From NCBI GenBank assembly GCA_043721235.1, contig JAYSRE010000227.1:1-20233 (forward strand): a DNA stretch of 20,233 nucleotides. The letters are read 5' to 3'. Below the pieces are notes generated by a model. The model was not told the DNA's origin. It did not search any database and was given only the letters and a program-made list of their open reading frames with translations. The stretch comes from JAAFIP01 sp043721235 (GTDB lineage Bacteria > Pseudomonadota > Gammaproteobacteria > Burkholderiales > Burkholderiaceae_C). This document shows, in pieces, positions 6,804 to 13,943 of the stretch; position 1 is the stretch's first letter, and each line of letters opens with the position of its first letter. The position numbers were made by a program, and so were the translations under genes.

Positions 6804-7160
6804 TGCGGCACCTGCCCACAGGCAATCCTCCCAAGGCACTGCCCTAGCCTTGGCACTACCCTAGCCTTGGCGCTGCTCTGCTAAGGCACACATTGGCTGC
6901 ACATCAAAAAAAAGCCCCAAGTTTTACAACCTAGGGCTAGAAATCCACCATCTTGGAGGGTGGAGGAGACAACCAAGCGTGCACATTTGCTGCACAATAA
7001 AGCCCAGTATATCGGGCCACTGCTGCAACGCGGCAAACTTTACATATATTTGTCTTTGCACACGCTTTTAGCGTGCTAAATGCACGGTTTTTACACACTC
7101 TTTCAACCTGCTGCGGGGCCAGTGTGGCCCCGCAGACCCGCACTTCAAAGGAACAACACC
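6804..7160. other. 357-bp gene-free spacer before the OsmC gene
   Basis: No convincing ORF lies here. It holds a 17-bp imperfect tandem repeat (unit GGCACTACCCTAGCCTT, two copies at about 6834-6867 plus a decayed third), an eight-A run followed by an imperfect hairpin at 6913-6938 that on the minus strand would end in a T-run like a terminator, a small perfect hairpin CACGCT-ttt-AGCGTG at 7061-7075, and the larger hairpin listed separately at 7111-7135. The promoter of the OsmC gene must be here, but I cannot place it with confidence. Confidence 0.6.
7111..7135 (+). promoter_or_regulatory. Perfect GC-rich hairpin in the OsmC-gene leader
   Basis: CTGCGGGGCC and GGCCCCGCAG form a perfect 10-bp stem with a five-base loop (AGTGT), ending 25 bases before the start codon and leaving the AAAGGA ribosome-binding site free just downstream. 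No T-run follows, so it is not a standard terminator. It may stabilise the mRNA or act as part of a leader switch. Confidence 0.6.
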
Positions 7161-7622
7161 ATGGAATGCACCGTCAACTGGACTGGCGCGGCCTACGCCC
7201 AAGGCGGCTCTCGCTCGGGCATGGGCTTTGTAGCCGAAACCGGCAGTGGCCACACCCTCACCATGGACGGCGCACCCGATGCCGCCAAACCCGAAAACGG
7301 TGGTGCCAACCTGGCCCCGCGCCCTATGGAGACCTTGCTGGCGGGCGCGGGCGGCTGCACAGCCTACGACGTGGTGTTGATTTTAAAGCGCGGCCGCCAT
7401 GCGGTGCAGGGCTGTAGTGTCAAGCTCAGCGCCGAACGCGCTGAGGCTGACCCCAAAGTGTTCACGGCCATCCACATGCACTTTAGCGTCACCGGCAAAG
7501 CCATTCCTGCGGTAGCTATTGAGCGCGCCATTGCCATGAGCCACGACAAGTACTGCTCGGCCACGGTGATGCTAGGCAAGACGGCGGCTATCACCACCAG
7601 CTTTGAGGTGCACGAAGCTTGA
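7161..7622 (+). CDS. OsmC-family protein, YhfA-like
   Basis: Predicted cytosolic thiol-dependent protein of 153 aa. The two family cysteines are present: C66 in AGAGGCTAYDVV and C132 in DKYCSATVML. In OsmC/Ohr proteins this pair reduces organic hydroperoxides. The pattern (MDGAP, PRPMETLLAGAGGC, LILKRGR, EKYCS-type block) is closest to E. coli YhfA, whose physiological role is unclear, so peroxidase activity is inferred. An upstream in-frame ATG at 7080 would run translation through the leader hairpin. ATG 7161 with AAAGGA nine bases upstream is much better and fits the family N-terminus. It converges on coq7, with a dispersed repeat between them. Confidence 0.87.
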   Translation: MECTVNWTGAAYAQGGSRSGMGFVAETGSGHTLTMDGAPDAAKPENGGANLAPRPMETLLAGAGGCTAYDVVLILKRGRHAVQGCSVKLSAERAEADPKVFTAIHMHFSVTGKAIPAVAIERAIAMSHDKYCSATVMLGKTAAITTSFEVHEA

Positions 7623-7679
7623 TGCGCACGTGGCTTGGTGCGCACGTGATTTAATACACATGTGGTTTAAACCGTAAAT

Positions 7680-7743
7680 TTAAGCACTTTAGGCCTATCG
7701 CCCAAGGAAATCCTGCATAAGCAGCTACACTTTTAATAGTGTG
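7680..7743 (+). repeat. Dispersed intergenic repeat, copy 4
   Basis: This copy keeps AGGCCTATCGCCCAAGGAAA and CTGCATAAGCAG (central stem CTGC/GCAG), while its last hairpin has drifted to CACTTTTAATAGTG, which still folds (CACT/AGTG). That compensatory change suggests the fold, not the letters, is kept. It lies between the convergent OsmC and coq7 stop codons, ending seven bases from the coq7 stop. Just upstream (about 7622-7650) TGCGCACGTG occurs twice in direct orientation. Confidence 0.85.
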
Positions 7744-7750
7744 ATGAGGC

Positions 7751-8449
7751 TTATATGCGGTGTGCCACAGTCGTCATCACTTTAGAGGCAGCGGCCATCA
7801 GGCTTTTAAGCGGCGCGGGCAACGTGGTAGCGCCAGCCTGCTGCGCGTCCAGCGCATGCTGGGCCTCGTCGCGCTGCATTTGGGCCACTACCGCCCGCGA
7901 TGCGTGGTCAGCCAAGGGCAGCTGCTGCAAGTGGCTATGCAAATGCGCCTCTACCTGCTGCTCGGTTTCGACCAAAAAAGCCAAGCTCATCTTATCGCCC
8001 AGCCGCCCAGCAATCAGCCCCAGGCCAAAAGCCCCGGCGTACCACAGCGGGTTAAACAGGCTGGGCCGCGCGCCCAAGGCCGTTAAGCGCTGCGCCGTCC
8101 AGGCCAAATGGTCGGTTTCTTCAGCCGCAGCGTGGGCATACTGGGCTTTGAGCAATGGGTCTTGCGTGGCCAAGCTTTGTGCGCTGTACAGGGCCTGCGC
8201 GCACACTTCGCCCACATGGTTTACCCGCATCAGGCTGCCCGCCAACGCACGGTCGTCAGGGGCCAGCACGTCGGGCGCACCCTGGGTGTCAAAGATGGCC
8301 GCCGCCAGCGGCATGGGCCTGGCAGCGTAGGGCTGGGCAAACAGCGTGCGCAGCGCAGTGTCTGCCGCCTTGATCAGGCTGTCTTGCCATGTATCCTGCA
8401 AGGTATTTTGCAAATGAGGGGTTTGCAGGGTGGGGTTGTGAGGTGCCAT
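7751..8449 (-). CDS. coq7: Coq7-type 2-polyprenyl-3-methyl-6-methoxy-1,4-benzoquinol hydroxylase
   Basis: Predicted di-iron monooxygenase of ubiquinone synthesis, 232 aa, which hydroxylates the demethoxyubiquinol ring at the membrane surface. Iron ligands expected for the family are all visible: E81 (HVGEVCAQALY), E111 and H114 (EETDH), E163 (VETEQQVEAH), E195 and H198 (RDEAQH). It replaces the flavin enzyme UbiF in many beta- and alphaproteobacteria. The ORF is open 37 codons further upstream, but that stretch has no family similarity and overlaps spacer DNA, so ATG 8449 is preferred; no strong Shine-Dalgarno marks either start. A truncated PIN-domain ORF ends 32 bp upstream on the same strand. 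Confidence 0.9.
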   Translation of the reverse strand: MAPHNPTLQTPHLQNTLQDTWQDSLIKAADTALRTLFAQPYAARPMPLAAAIFDTQGAPDVLAPDDRALAGSLMRVNHVGEVCAQALYSAQSLATQDPLLKAQYAHAAAEETDHLAWTAQRLTALGARPSLFNPLWYAGAFGLGLIAGRLGDKMSLAFLVETEQQVEAHLHSHLQQLPLADHASRAVVAQMQRDEAQHALDAQQAGATTLPAPLKSLMAAASKVMTTVAHRI

Positions 8450-8481
8450 AGCGCCATTGTAGGCAGCTGTGGCAAACCCAC

Positions 8482-8658
8482 TCAGGCAAACGGGTTGACC
8501 AGTTGCACACCGAACACTTGTGTTGGCAAAAAAATGCTGGCAAATGCTGACTGTTGCCACAACGCAAGGGCAATGGCTTGTTTGCGCGGGCCTGCTGTGT
8601 CCACCGCATATAAAAAGATGTTGGAATCAAGACACCATGGGCCTTGGGTATCAGCCAT
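8482..8658 (-). pseudogene. Truncated PIN-domain (VapC-like) fragment
   Basis: About 58 codons resembling the first third of a PIN-domain ribonuclease: CLDSNIFLYAVD is the usual opening strand with the first catalytic aspartate, and PRKQAIALAL fits the next helix. The product stops after VQLVNPFA, whereas PIN toxins are about 130 residues and need three further acidic residues, none of which is present in any frame downstream. No antitoxin-like ORF is evident upstream. The likely reading is a decayed toxin gene left between coq7 and the porin. Start placement is uncertain: ATGs at 8664 and 8685 are also in frame. Confidence 0.5.
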
Positions 8659-8986
8659 CCGCATGCTGCTGGTTGTAAGGGCCACCCGCTTTCACCATAG
8701 TTGCTGTATACCCACGCAAACCCCAGCAAAAGCGCCCAAACACACGCTAGGCCTCCGGGGTGTTGCACTTGGACAACGAAAGACCCCTTTTTATGGCGTT
8801 TTAGACTGATTTCCTTTGCGCCCCCACCTCACGTCTGGTTCAATACATACAACTTCCCGAACACGGGGGTTGGCCCGGGACTCCGGCGAAGTGCATAGCT
8901 GCTTATATATTTGTATGTTTACATTTGTTTATCTGCTTGGCAAATTGTCGATCCGGAGCCCTATGTTTAACCTTGGAGAAATCTCA
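8659..8986. other. Spacer upstream of the porin gene
   Basis: No gene is recognised. The left part is GC-rich without coding character. From about 8895 it becomes AT-rich (CTTATATATTTGTATG and on), as expected for a promoter and leader of a strongly expressed outer-membrane gene, but no well-spaced pair of hexamers stands out. GGAGA lies eight bases before the porin ATG. The porin frame is open back to 8816, but those residues are not a signal peptide. Confidence 0.5.
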
Positions 8987-9988
8987 ATGAAAAAATCCCT
9001 AGTTGCACTGGCTGTTCTGGCTACCGCTGGTACCGCATTCGCACAATCTACTGTCACCTTGAGCGGTTCTTATGCTTTCGGTTTCGCTTCTGACAAAAAC
9101 TCTACCTTCGCTGGTAACGTTGAAACCGCAGTCAAAGGTTCTGGTTTTGGTACCGACACAGCAGCCATCAAATTGGCAGCGGTTGAAGACCTCGGCGGCG
9201 GCCTGAAATTGGCAGCTTCTGTGTCTGCTGGCGGCCTAGCACGCAGTGCTGTTGGCGGCGAAGATGCTCAAATGGCAATTTCTGGTGGCTTCGGTCGCGT
9301 AACCATGGGTACCGTGGAATCAGGCAACGGCATTCGCCCACGCGCTTCTGCTGGCGCACCAGTGTTTAACTTAGAAGGCGAAGTCTACAGCGGCGCGTCA
9401 AACATTGACTTCATCGGCTACACATCTTCAAGCTTCAGCGGCTTGACTTTCGGCGTAACTTATGTTGACCGTGGCGCTGCGGGCGTAGGTATTGGCGCAG
9501 GAACCACTGGTGGCGTTCTTATTGCTCCAATAAATGGCCAGCCTTCAATTACAGCCAACGTAACCTATGCTAATGGCCCGATTGATGCTCGCATTGATAC
9601 CACCATTTGGACACGTAAAGATTCTGTTGAAGTTTCAACAAACAACCTCAAAAGCCGTGTTCGTGCTTCTGGTACTTATGACCTCGGTGTTGTAAAGCTG
9701 GGCGCTGGTTTCTCTACCCTGAGCCGCACGCAGAATGCTAAAGGCACAACAGAACTAGGTTTGGGTGTATCCGCTCCTCTGGGCCCAGTGACTGTTGGTG
9801 CACACTTCGCCAATCAGACCACCAAAGACACACAAAAGCGTAACGGCTTTACTGTTGGTGCCAGCTACGCTTTGAGCAAACGCACCAGCATCAGCGGCAA
9901 CATTGCGCAGTGGACTTGGAAAAACAACGCTGGCAATAAGACCAACAGCGGCAACCACTTCGAACTGCTAGTCGGTCACAACTTCTAA
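8987..9988 (+). CDS. Outer-membrane porin, gram-negative porin family 4
   Basis: Predicted trimeric 16-strand beta-barrel porin of 333 aa, somewhat shorter than many betaproteobacterial porins. Residues 1-20 are a signal peptide (MKKSLVALAVLATAGTAFAQ), mature STVTLSGSYAFGF is a typical first strand, FGRVTMGTVESGNG matches the family's GRQ-like block, and the protein ends HFELLVGHNF with the terminal Phe used for outer-membrane assembly. Start chosen at ATG 8987 from the signal peptide and GGAGA. Codon use is visibly less GC-rich than in neighbours (many GCT, GGT, TCT, GTT), common for highly expressed porins. It stands alone, with its own terminator. Substrate preference cannot be read from sequence. 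Confidence 0.92.
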   Translation: MKKSLVALAVLATAGTAFAQSTVTLSGSYAFGFASDKNSTFAGNVETAVKGSGFGTDTAAIKLAAVEDLGGGLKLAASVSAGGLARSAVGGEDAQMAISGGFGRVTMGTVESGNGIRPRASAGAPVFNLEGEVYSGASNIDFIGYTSSSFSGLTFGVTYVDRGAAGVGIGAGTTGGVLIAPINGQPSITANVTYANGPIDARIDTTIWTRKDSVEVSTNNLKSRVRASGTYDLGVVKLGAGFSTLSRTQNAKGTTELGLGVSAPLGPVTVGAHFANQTTKDTQKRNGFTVGASYALSKRTSISGNIAQWTWKNNAGNKTNSGNHFELLVGHNF

Positions 9989-10027
9989 TTTACACACTAG
10001 CATTAGCTAGTTTGTAAATAGAAACCC

Positions 10028-10066
10028 AAAACCCCCGCTGTGGCAACACAGCGGGGGTTTTATTTT
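10028..10066 (+). terminator. Rho-independent terminator of the porin gene
   Basis: A 15-bp perfect stem (AAAACCCCCGCTGTG at 10028-10042 with its complement at 10047-10061) closes a GCAA tetraloop and runs into TTTTATTTT. It begins 39 bases after the porin stop and is the clearest terminator in the window. Confidence 0.93.
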
Positions 10067-10110
10067 GGCCGGCATGTTTGTTAGCCAGCCTTAAGTACGC
10101 GCTAGCCCTG

Positions 10111-10151
10111 GCGACCATGTGGGCGACCATGTGGGCAACCCTGTGGGTTGC
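10111..10151 (+). repeat. Three 12-bp tandem repeats with an operator-like palindrome
   Basis: GCGACCATGTGG occurs twice exactly, followed by the variant GCAACCCTGTGG, directly abutting the -35 element of the binding-protein gene. The third unit also forms GCAACC-ctgtg-GGTTGC (10135-10151), a perfect inverted repeat overlapping the -35. Position and symmetry suit binding of a regulator, but chance duplication is possible. Confidence 0.6.
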
Positions 10152-10175
10152 AGTTTTAAATTTGTTGCATACAAT
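10148..10175 (+). promoter_or_regulatory. Candidate sigma-70 promoter of the binding-protein gene
   Basis: TTGCAG (10148-10153) and TACAAT (10170-10175) are separated by 16 bases. The -10 ends six bases before the chosen start codon, so transcription would begin at or next to the ATG and the mRNA would be leaderless. No Shine-Dalgarno is present in that gap. Confidence 0.5.
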
Positions 10176-10181
10176 GACACT

Positions 10182-11750
10182 ATGAAATTACAACTCACCC
10201 TTCTTATCTCGGCGTTGGCTTTGGCCCACTCCGCTACGGCTGCCACTTTCAAATGGACCAGCGCCAGCGACATTCCTACGCTGGATGTGCATTCGCAAAA
10301 CAACGCCCTGGGCAACGGCGTGCACGCTGCGGTGTACGAGTCGCTGGTGTACTACAACAGCACCAGCTTCAAAATCGAGGCCCAGTTGGCCACCGACTGG
10401 AAGCTGACCAGCCCTACCCAAATGCGGCTTACTTTGCGCAAGGGTGTCAAATTCAGCGACGGTAGTGCATTTACCGCAGACGATGCTGTGTTTTCGCTTA
10501 CCAGGGCCATGGCCAAAACATCGAACTACAGCGTATATACACAGGGTATCGACAAGGCGGTCAAAGTTGACGACACCACCATCGACATCGTGCTCAAAGC
10601 ACCCAACCCAGTGCTGCTTAACCAGCTGACCGAGCTGCGCATGATGAGCAAAGCCTGGAGTGAGAAGAACAAGTCTACCGAGCCGAAAGACATTAAAACC
10701 AAAGACGAGAGCTTTGCCCACCGCAACGCCCTGGGCACCGGCCCATTCGTGGTAGACAGCTGGCAGCCCGACCAAAAACTGGTGCTTAAAACCAACCCTA
10801 ACTGGTGGGGCAAGCTGACTGGCAATGTGACCGAGATTGTCTACACGCCCATCAAGTCTGAGGCTACCCGCGTAGCGGCCTTGCTGTCGGGCGAGGTGGA
10901 CCTGTTGCTAGACCCCAGCCCGCAAGACATGGGCCGTATGCGCAGCAACACGGCGCTCAAAGTAATAGACGGCGTTGAATACCGCACCATTTTCTTAGGC
11001 ATGGACCAGTTCAGGGACGAGCTGGTGGGCTCTAGCGTGAAAGGCAAAAACCCTTTGAAAGACGTGCGCGTGCGCAAGGCGCTGTACCAGGCCATTGACA
11101 GCGCCGCCCTGAACCGGGTGACCATGCGCGGCCTAAGCCAACCCACCGGCACTCTGGTGTCGCCGCAGGTCAACGGCTGGACTAAAAAGGTCGATGTCCG
11201 CTACGCTTACGATATTGAGGCTGCTAAAAAGCTGCTGGCCGATGCGGGCTACAAAGACGGCTTTGAAGTGGACTTTGCTTGCCCTAATAACCGCTACATC
11301 AACGACGAAGAAATCTGCCAAACCGTGACGGCCATGTGGTCGCGCATTGGCATCAAAGCCAAGCTGCGCACCCTGCCCTTGGTGACCTACTTTCCCATGA
11401 TCCAGCGCTACGAGGCCAGCATTTACATGCTGGGCTGGGGCGTACCTACCTTTGATGCGCTGTACAGCCTGCAGTCGCTGGTGCGCAGCGTAGGCGCGGG
11501 TGGTGATGGCAACTACAACGTGGGCCGCTACTCGAACCCGCAAATGGACGCCTTGGTAGAGCGCATGAAGAAAGAGACCGATACGAAAAACCGCAACGAT
11601 TTGATTGAAAAAGCACTCGAACTGTCGCACCAAGATGTGTCGCACATTCCGCTGCACAACCAGATCATCCCGTGGGCCATGAAGAAGAATATTGATGTGG
11701 TGCACCGGGCTGACAACCGTATTGACTGGCGTTTGGTCAAAGTAAACTAA
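10182..11750 (+). CDS. Peptide-type ABC transporter substrate-binding protein (SBP family 5)
   Basis: Predicted periplasmic binding protein of 522 aa for a peptide or peptide-like solute importer. Residues 1-21 are a signal peptide (MKLQLTLLISALALAHSATA), without a lipobox. Family blocks follow: FKWTSASDIPTLDVHSQN, the LRKGVKFSDGSAFTADDAVFSL motif near 90-110, NALGTGPFVV and DVRVRKALYQAIDS. Members bind di- or oligopeptides, glutathione or opines; specificity is not readable. The start follows from the signal peptide; an upstream in-frame ATG at 10119 would translate the tandem repeats and is rejected. A terminator separates it from the permease and ATPase genes, a common way to make more binding protein than transporter. 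Confidence 0.92.
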   Translation: MKLQLTLLISALALAHSATAATFKWTSASDIPTLDVHSQNNALGNGVHAAVYESLVYYNSTSFKIEAQLATDWKLTSPTQMRLTLRKGVKFSDGSAFTADDAVFSLTRAMAKTSNYSVYTQGIDKAVKVDDTTIDIVLKAPNPVLLNQLTELRMMSKAWSEKNKSTEPKDIKTKDESFAHRNALGTGPFVVDSWQPDQKLVLKTNPNWWGKLTGNVTEIVYTPIKSEATRVAALLSGEVDLLLDPSPQDMGRMRSNTALKVIDGVEYRTIFLGMDQFRDELVGSSVKGKNPLKDVRVRKALYQAIDSAALNRVTMRGLSQPTGTLVSPQVNGWTKKVDVRYAYDIEAAKKLLADAGYKDGFEVDFACPNNRYINDEEICQTVTAMWSRIGIKAKLRTLPLVTYFPMIQRYEASIYMLGWGVPTFDALYSLQSLVRSVGAGGDGNYNVGRYSNPQMDALVERMKKETDTKNRNDLIEKALELSHQDVSHIPLHNQIIPWAMKKNIDVVHRADNRIDWRLVKVN

Positions 11751-11773
11751 CCAACGCTTGCACTAGTCCGAGC

Positions 11774-11799
11774 AAAGAGGCCTTTTGAGGCCTCTTTTT
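11774..11799 (+). terminator. Rho-independent terminator after the binding-protein gene
   Basis: AAAGAGGCCT (11774-11783) and AGGCCTCTTT (11788-11797) form a perfect 10-bp stem with a four-base loop and continue into T. It lies between the binding protein and the first permease gene of the same importer, so it probably limits rather than abolishes read-through. A separate promoter in the AT-rich stretch near 11875-11895 is possible. Confidence 0.85.
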
Positions 11800-11897
11800 A
11801 CGTGCCGTAGCAGCTGTGCCATGGGCAAACCCAAGGTAAGCCCTGTGTGGGTATGCAGCGTGCTCTGCTAGCATGGTGCTAATTTAATAATTTAGTC

Positions 11898-12887
11898 ATG
11901 TTCGCTTTTATTCTCCAACGTTTGCTGCAGTCCGTGGTTGTGATGGTCTCGGTGGCTCTGATAGCTTTCATGCTGTTCCAGTATGTGGGCGACCCCGTGG
12001 TGTTTTTGCTAGGGCAAGATGCCACGGCAGAGCAAGTACGCGCGCTGCGGGCCGACTTGGGGCTAGACCAATCGTTTGTAGTGCAGTTTGGCAATTTTTT
12101 GGCCAATGCGGTGCAGGGCGAGTTTGGCTTGAGCTTGCGCCAAGGGGCTAAAGTCTCGCGCTTGATCGCAGAGCGCCTGCCCGCCACGCTAGAGTTGGCC
12201 TTGGTGGCTGCTGTCTTAGCCCTGGCCCTGGGCATTCCCATGGGCGTGTACGCAGCGCTCAAGCGCGGCAGCGTAGTAAGCCAGTTGTTTATGACGATCT
12301 CGCTGTTGGGCGTGTCGCTGCCCACCTTTTTGATTGGCATCATGCTGATTTTAATTTTTGCCGTCTGGCTGGGCTGGTTTCCCAGCTTTGGCCGGGGCGA
12401 TGTGGTGCAGATAGGCTGGTGGACCTCGGGCTTGCTCACGGCCAAAGGCTGGCACCATATTGTGCTGCCAGCCGTAACATTGGCTATTTTTCAGCTCACG
12501 CTCATCATGCGCCTGGTGCGGGCCGAAATGCTGGAAGTGCTGCGCACCGACTACGTCAAGTTTGCCCGCGCACGCGGTTTGAGTGACCGCGCCGTGCACT
12601 TTGGCCATGCGCTTAAAAATACGCTGGTGCCGGTCATTACCATCACGGGTCTGCAGCTGGGCGCGCTGATAGCGTTTGCCATCATTACCGAGACCGTGTT
12701 CCAGTGGCCCGGCATGGGCCTGCTGTTTATCCAGGCGGTGACGTTTGCCGACATCCCGGTGATGGCGGCCTATTTGTGTTTGATTGCCTTGATTTTTGTG
12801 GTGATTAACCTGGTGGTCGACTTGCTGTATTTCGCCGTCGATCCGCGTTTGCGTATTCAAAGTACAGGCAAGGCCGGAGGCCACTGA
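11898..12887 (+). CDS. Peptide-type ABC transporter permease (DppB/OppB-like)
   Basis: Predicted inner-membrane permease of 329 aa with six membrane segments. The first helix is at the extreme N-terminus (FILQRLLQSVVVMVSVALIAF), a periplasmic loop holds GDPVVFLLG and LGLDQSFVVQF, and the cytoplasmic EAA-type loop that contacts the ATPase is recognisable at about 212-240 (EMLEVLRTDYVKFARARGLS). It pairs with the second permease downstream as a heterodimer. The start matches the family; no Shine-Dalgarno is evident, only an AT-rich upstream stretch. Between it and the second permease lies a short AT-rich segment with a small lipoprotein-like ORF, whereas permease pairs of this type are usually adjacent. 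Confidence 0.93.
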   Translation: MFAFILQRLLQSVVVMVSVALIAFMLFQYVGDPVVFLLGQDATAEQVRALRADLGLDQSFVVQFGNFLANAVQGEFGLSLRQGAKVSRLIAERLPATLELALVAAVLALALGIPMGVYAALKRGSVVSQLFMTISLLGVSLPTFLIGIMLILIFAVWLGWFPSFGRGDVVQIGWWTSGLLTAKGWHHIVLPAVTLAIFQLTLIMRLVRAEMLEVLRTDYVKFARARGLSDRAVHFGHALKNTLVPVITITGLQLGALIAFAIITETVFQWPGMGLLFIQAVTFADIPVMAAYLCLIALIFVVINLVVDLLYFAVDPRLRIQSTGKAGGH

Positions 12888-12928
12888 TGCCGGCACCGCT
12901 TAGAGTTTTTATTTTACGAAAGACCACC

Positions 12929-13006
12929 ATGAAATTTATGAAAAAAGCACTTCTGGCCCAAGCAATTTTTTTGTTAAATGGATGTCGGTCAAGTAAACCG
13001 ATATGA
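12929..13006 (+). CDS. 25-aa lipoprotein-like small ORF between the two permease genes
   Basis: The ORF encodes a positively charged start (MKFMKKALLAQ), a short hydrophobic core (AIFLL) and LNGCRSSKPI, ending ATA-TGA. LLNGC fits a lipobox loosely: Leu at -3, Gly at -1, Cys at +1 (Asn at -2 is less usual). If processed, only CRSSKPI would remain as a lipid-anchored heptapeptide. Its TGA overlaps the ATG of the next permease gene (ATGA), so translational coupling is likely. The DNA around it is AT-rich compared with both flanking genes. No strong ribosome-binding site is visible. It may be a coupling leader, a tiny lipoprotein, or chance; I do not recognise a named family. Confidence 0.45.
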   Translation: MKFMKKALLAQAIFLLNGCRSSKPI

Positions 13007-13938
13007 AAACAACTCTGGCGCGCTGGCTAGACAGCGACGTAGGCTACAGCTTTAAAACCTCCCCTGTGGCCATGGCCGCCGCTGCGGTGGCCTTTGTGTG
13101 CATTTTTTGTGCTTTATTGGCCGAGCTGGTGGCACCCCATGCGCCGTTCGACTTGACCACCTTGGTACTAGACCATGCGCGCCTGGCACCGTCGCTGACG
13201 GCCCATGACGTGCCCAAAGACATGGGCGGCGGTACCCGCATGTACCTGCTGGGCACCGACGATCAAGGCCGCGACATACTGTCCACCTTGATGTACGGCG
13301 CGCGTATTTCACTGGCGGTGGGCTTTGCCTCGGTGCTGATCTCGGTGCTGCTGGGCGTGGTGCTGGGTTTGATGGCCGGGTTTTTAGGTGGCTGGGTCGA
13401 CAGTTTTTTAATGCGCCTGTGCGATGTGATGCTGAGCTTTCCGCCTATTTTGGTAGCGCTGTTGATTGCAGGCGTGGGGCGTGCACTGTTTCCCAACGCC
13501 CATGAGTCGCTGGCTTTTGGGGTGCTGATTGTGTCTATCTCGCTGACCGGCTGGGTGCAGTATGCCCGCACCGTGCGCGGCTCTACCATGGTGGAGCGGC
13601 ACAAAGAGTATGTGCAAGCTGCCCGCGTGACGGGTGTGGCACCGCTGCGCATTATGACGCGGCACGTGCTGCCCAACGTACTGGGCCCGGTGATGGTGCT
13701 GGCCACCATCCAAGTGGCCACGGCCATCATTACCGAGGCCACTTTGTCGTTTTTAGGTGTTGGTGCGCCACCTACCTCGCCCTCGCTGGGCACACTGATT
13801 CGGGTGGGTAACGATTATTTGTTTTCCGGTGAATGGTGGATTACGCTGTTCCCCGGCCTGATGCTGGTGCTGATCGCTCTGAGTGTGAACTTGCTGGGCG
13901 ACTGGCTGCGCGATGCGCTTAACCCCAGGCTGAGGTAA
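13003..13938 (+). CDS. Peptide-type ABC transporter permease (DppC/OppC-like)
   Basis: Predicted inner-membrane permease of 311 aa. The N-terminus has the OppC-type cytoplasmic stretch before the first membrane helix (PVAMAAAAVAFVCIFCALLAEL), followed by the typical LGTDDQGRDILSTLMYGARISL block at about 85-106 and the EAA-type loop EYVQAARVTGVAPLRIMTRHVLPN at about 203-226. It forms the second half of the channel with the upstream permease. ATG 13003 overlaps the stop of the small ORF; a Shine-Dalgarno is poor, consistent with coupling. The ATPase gene starts five bases after its stop. Confidence 0.93.
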   Translation: MKTTLARWLDSDVGYSFKTSPVAMAAAAVAFVCIFCALLAELVAPHAPFDLTTLVLDHARLAPSLTAHDVPKDMGGGTRMYLLGTDDQGRDILSTLMYGARISLAVGFASVLISVLLGVVLGLMAGFLGGWVDSFLMRLCDVMLSFPPILVALLIAGVGRALFPNAHESLAFGVLIVSISLTGWVQYARTVRGSTMVERHKEYVQAARVTGVAPLRIMTRHVLPNVLGPVMVLATIQVATAIITEATLSFLGVGAPPTSPSLGTLIRVGNDYLFSGEWWITLFPGLMLVLIALSVNLLGDWLRDALNPRLR

Positions 13939-13943
13939 GCCCT

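Noticed and set aside
6834..6867. 17-bp tandem repeat as a CRISPR-like array
   Set aside because: Only two full units, directly adjacent with no spacers, and no cas genes anywhere in the window.
6906..6938. Rho-independent terminator on the minus strand
   Set aside because: The stem is imperfect (two mismatches) and no minus-strand gene upstream would need it; left as a note in the spacer entry.
8108..8809. A 233-codon plus-strand frame opposite coq7 and the PIN fragment
   Set aside because: The coq7 strand carries all di-iron ligands; this frame has no domain and runs into spacer DNA.
11133..11705. A 190-codon minus-strand frame inside the binding-protein gene
   Set aside because: It is fully opposite a gene with clear family blocks and a signal peptide, and shows no motif of its own.
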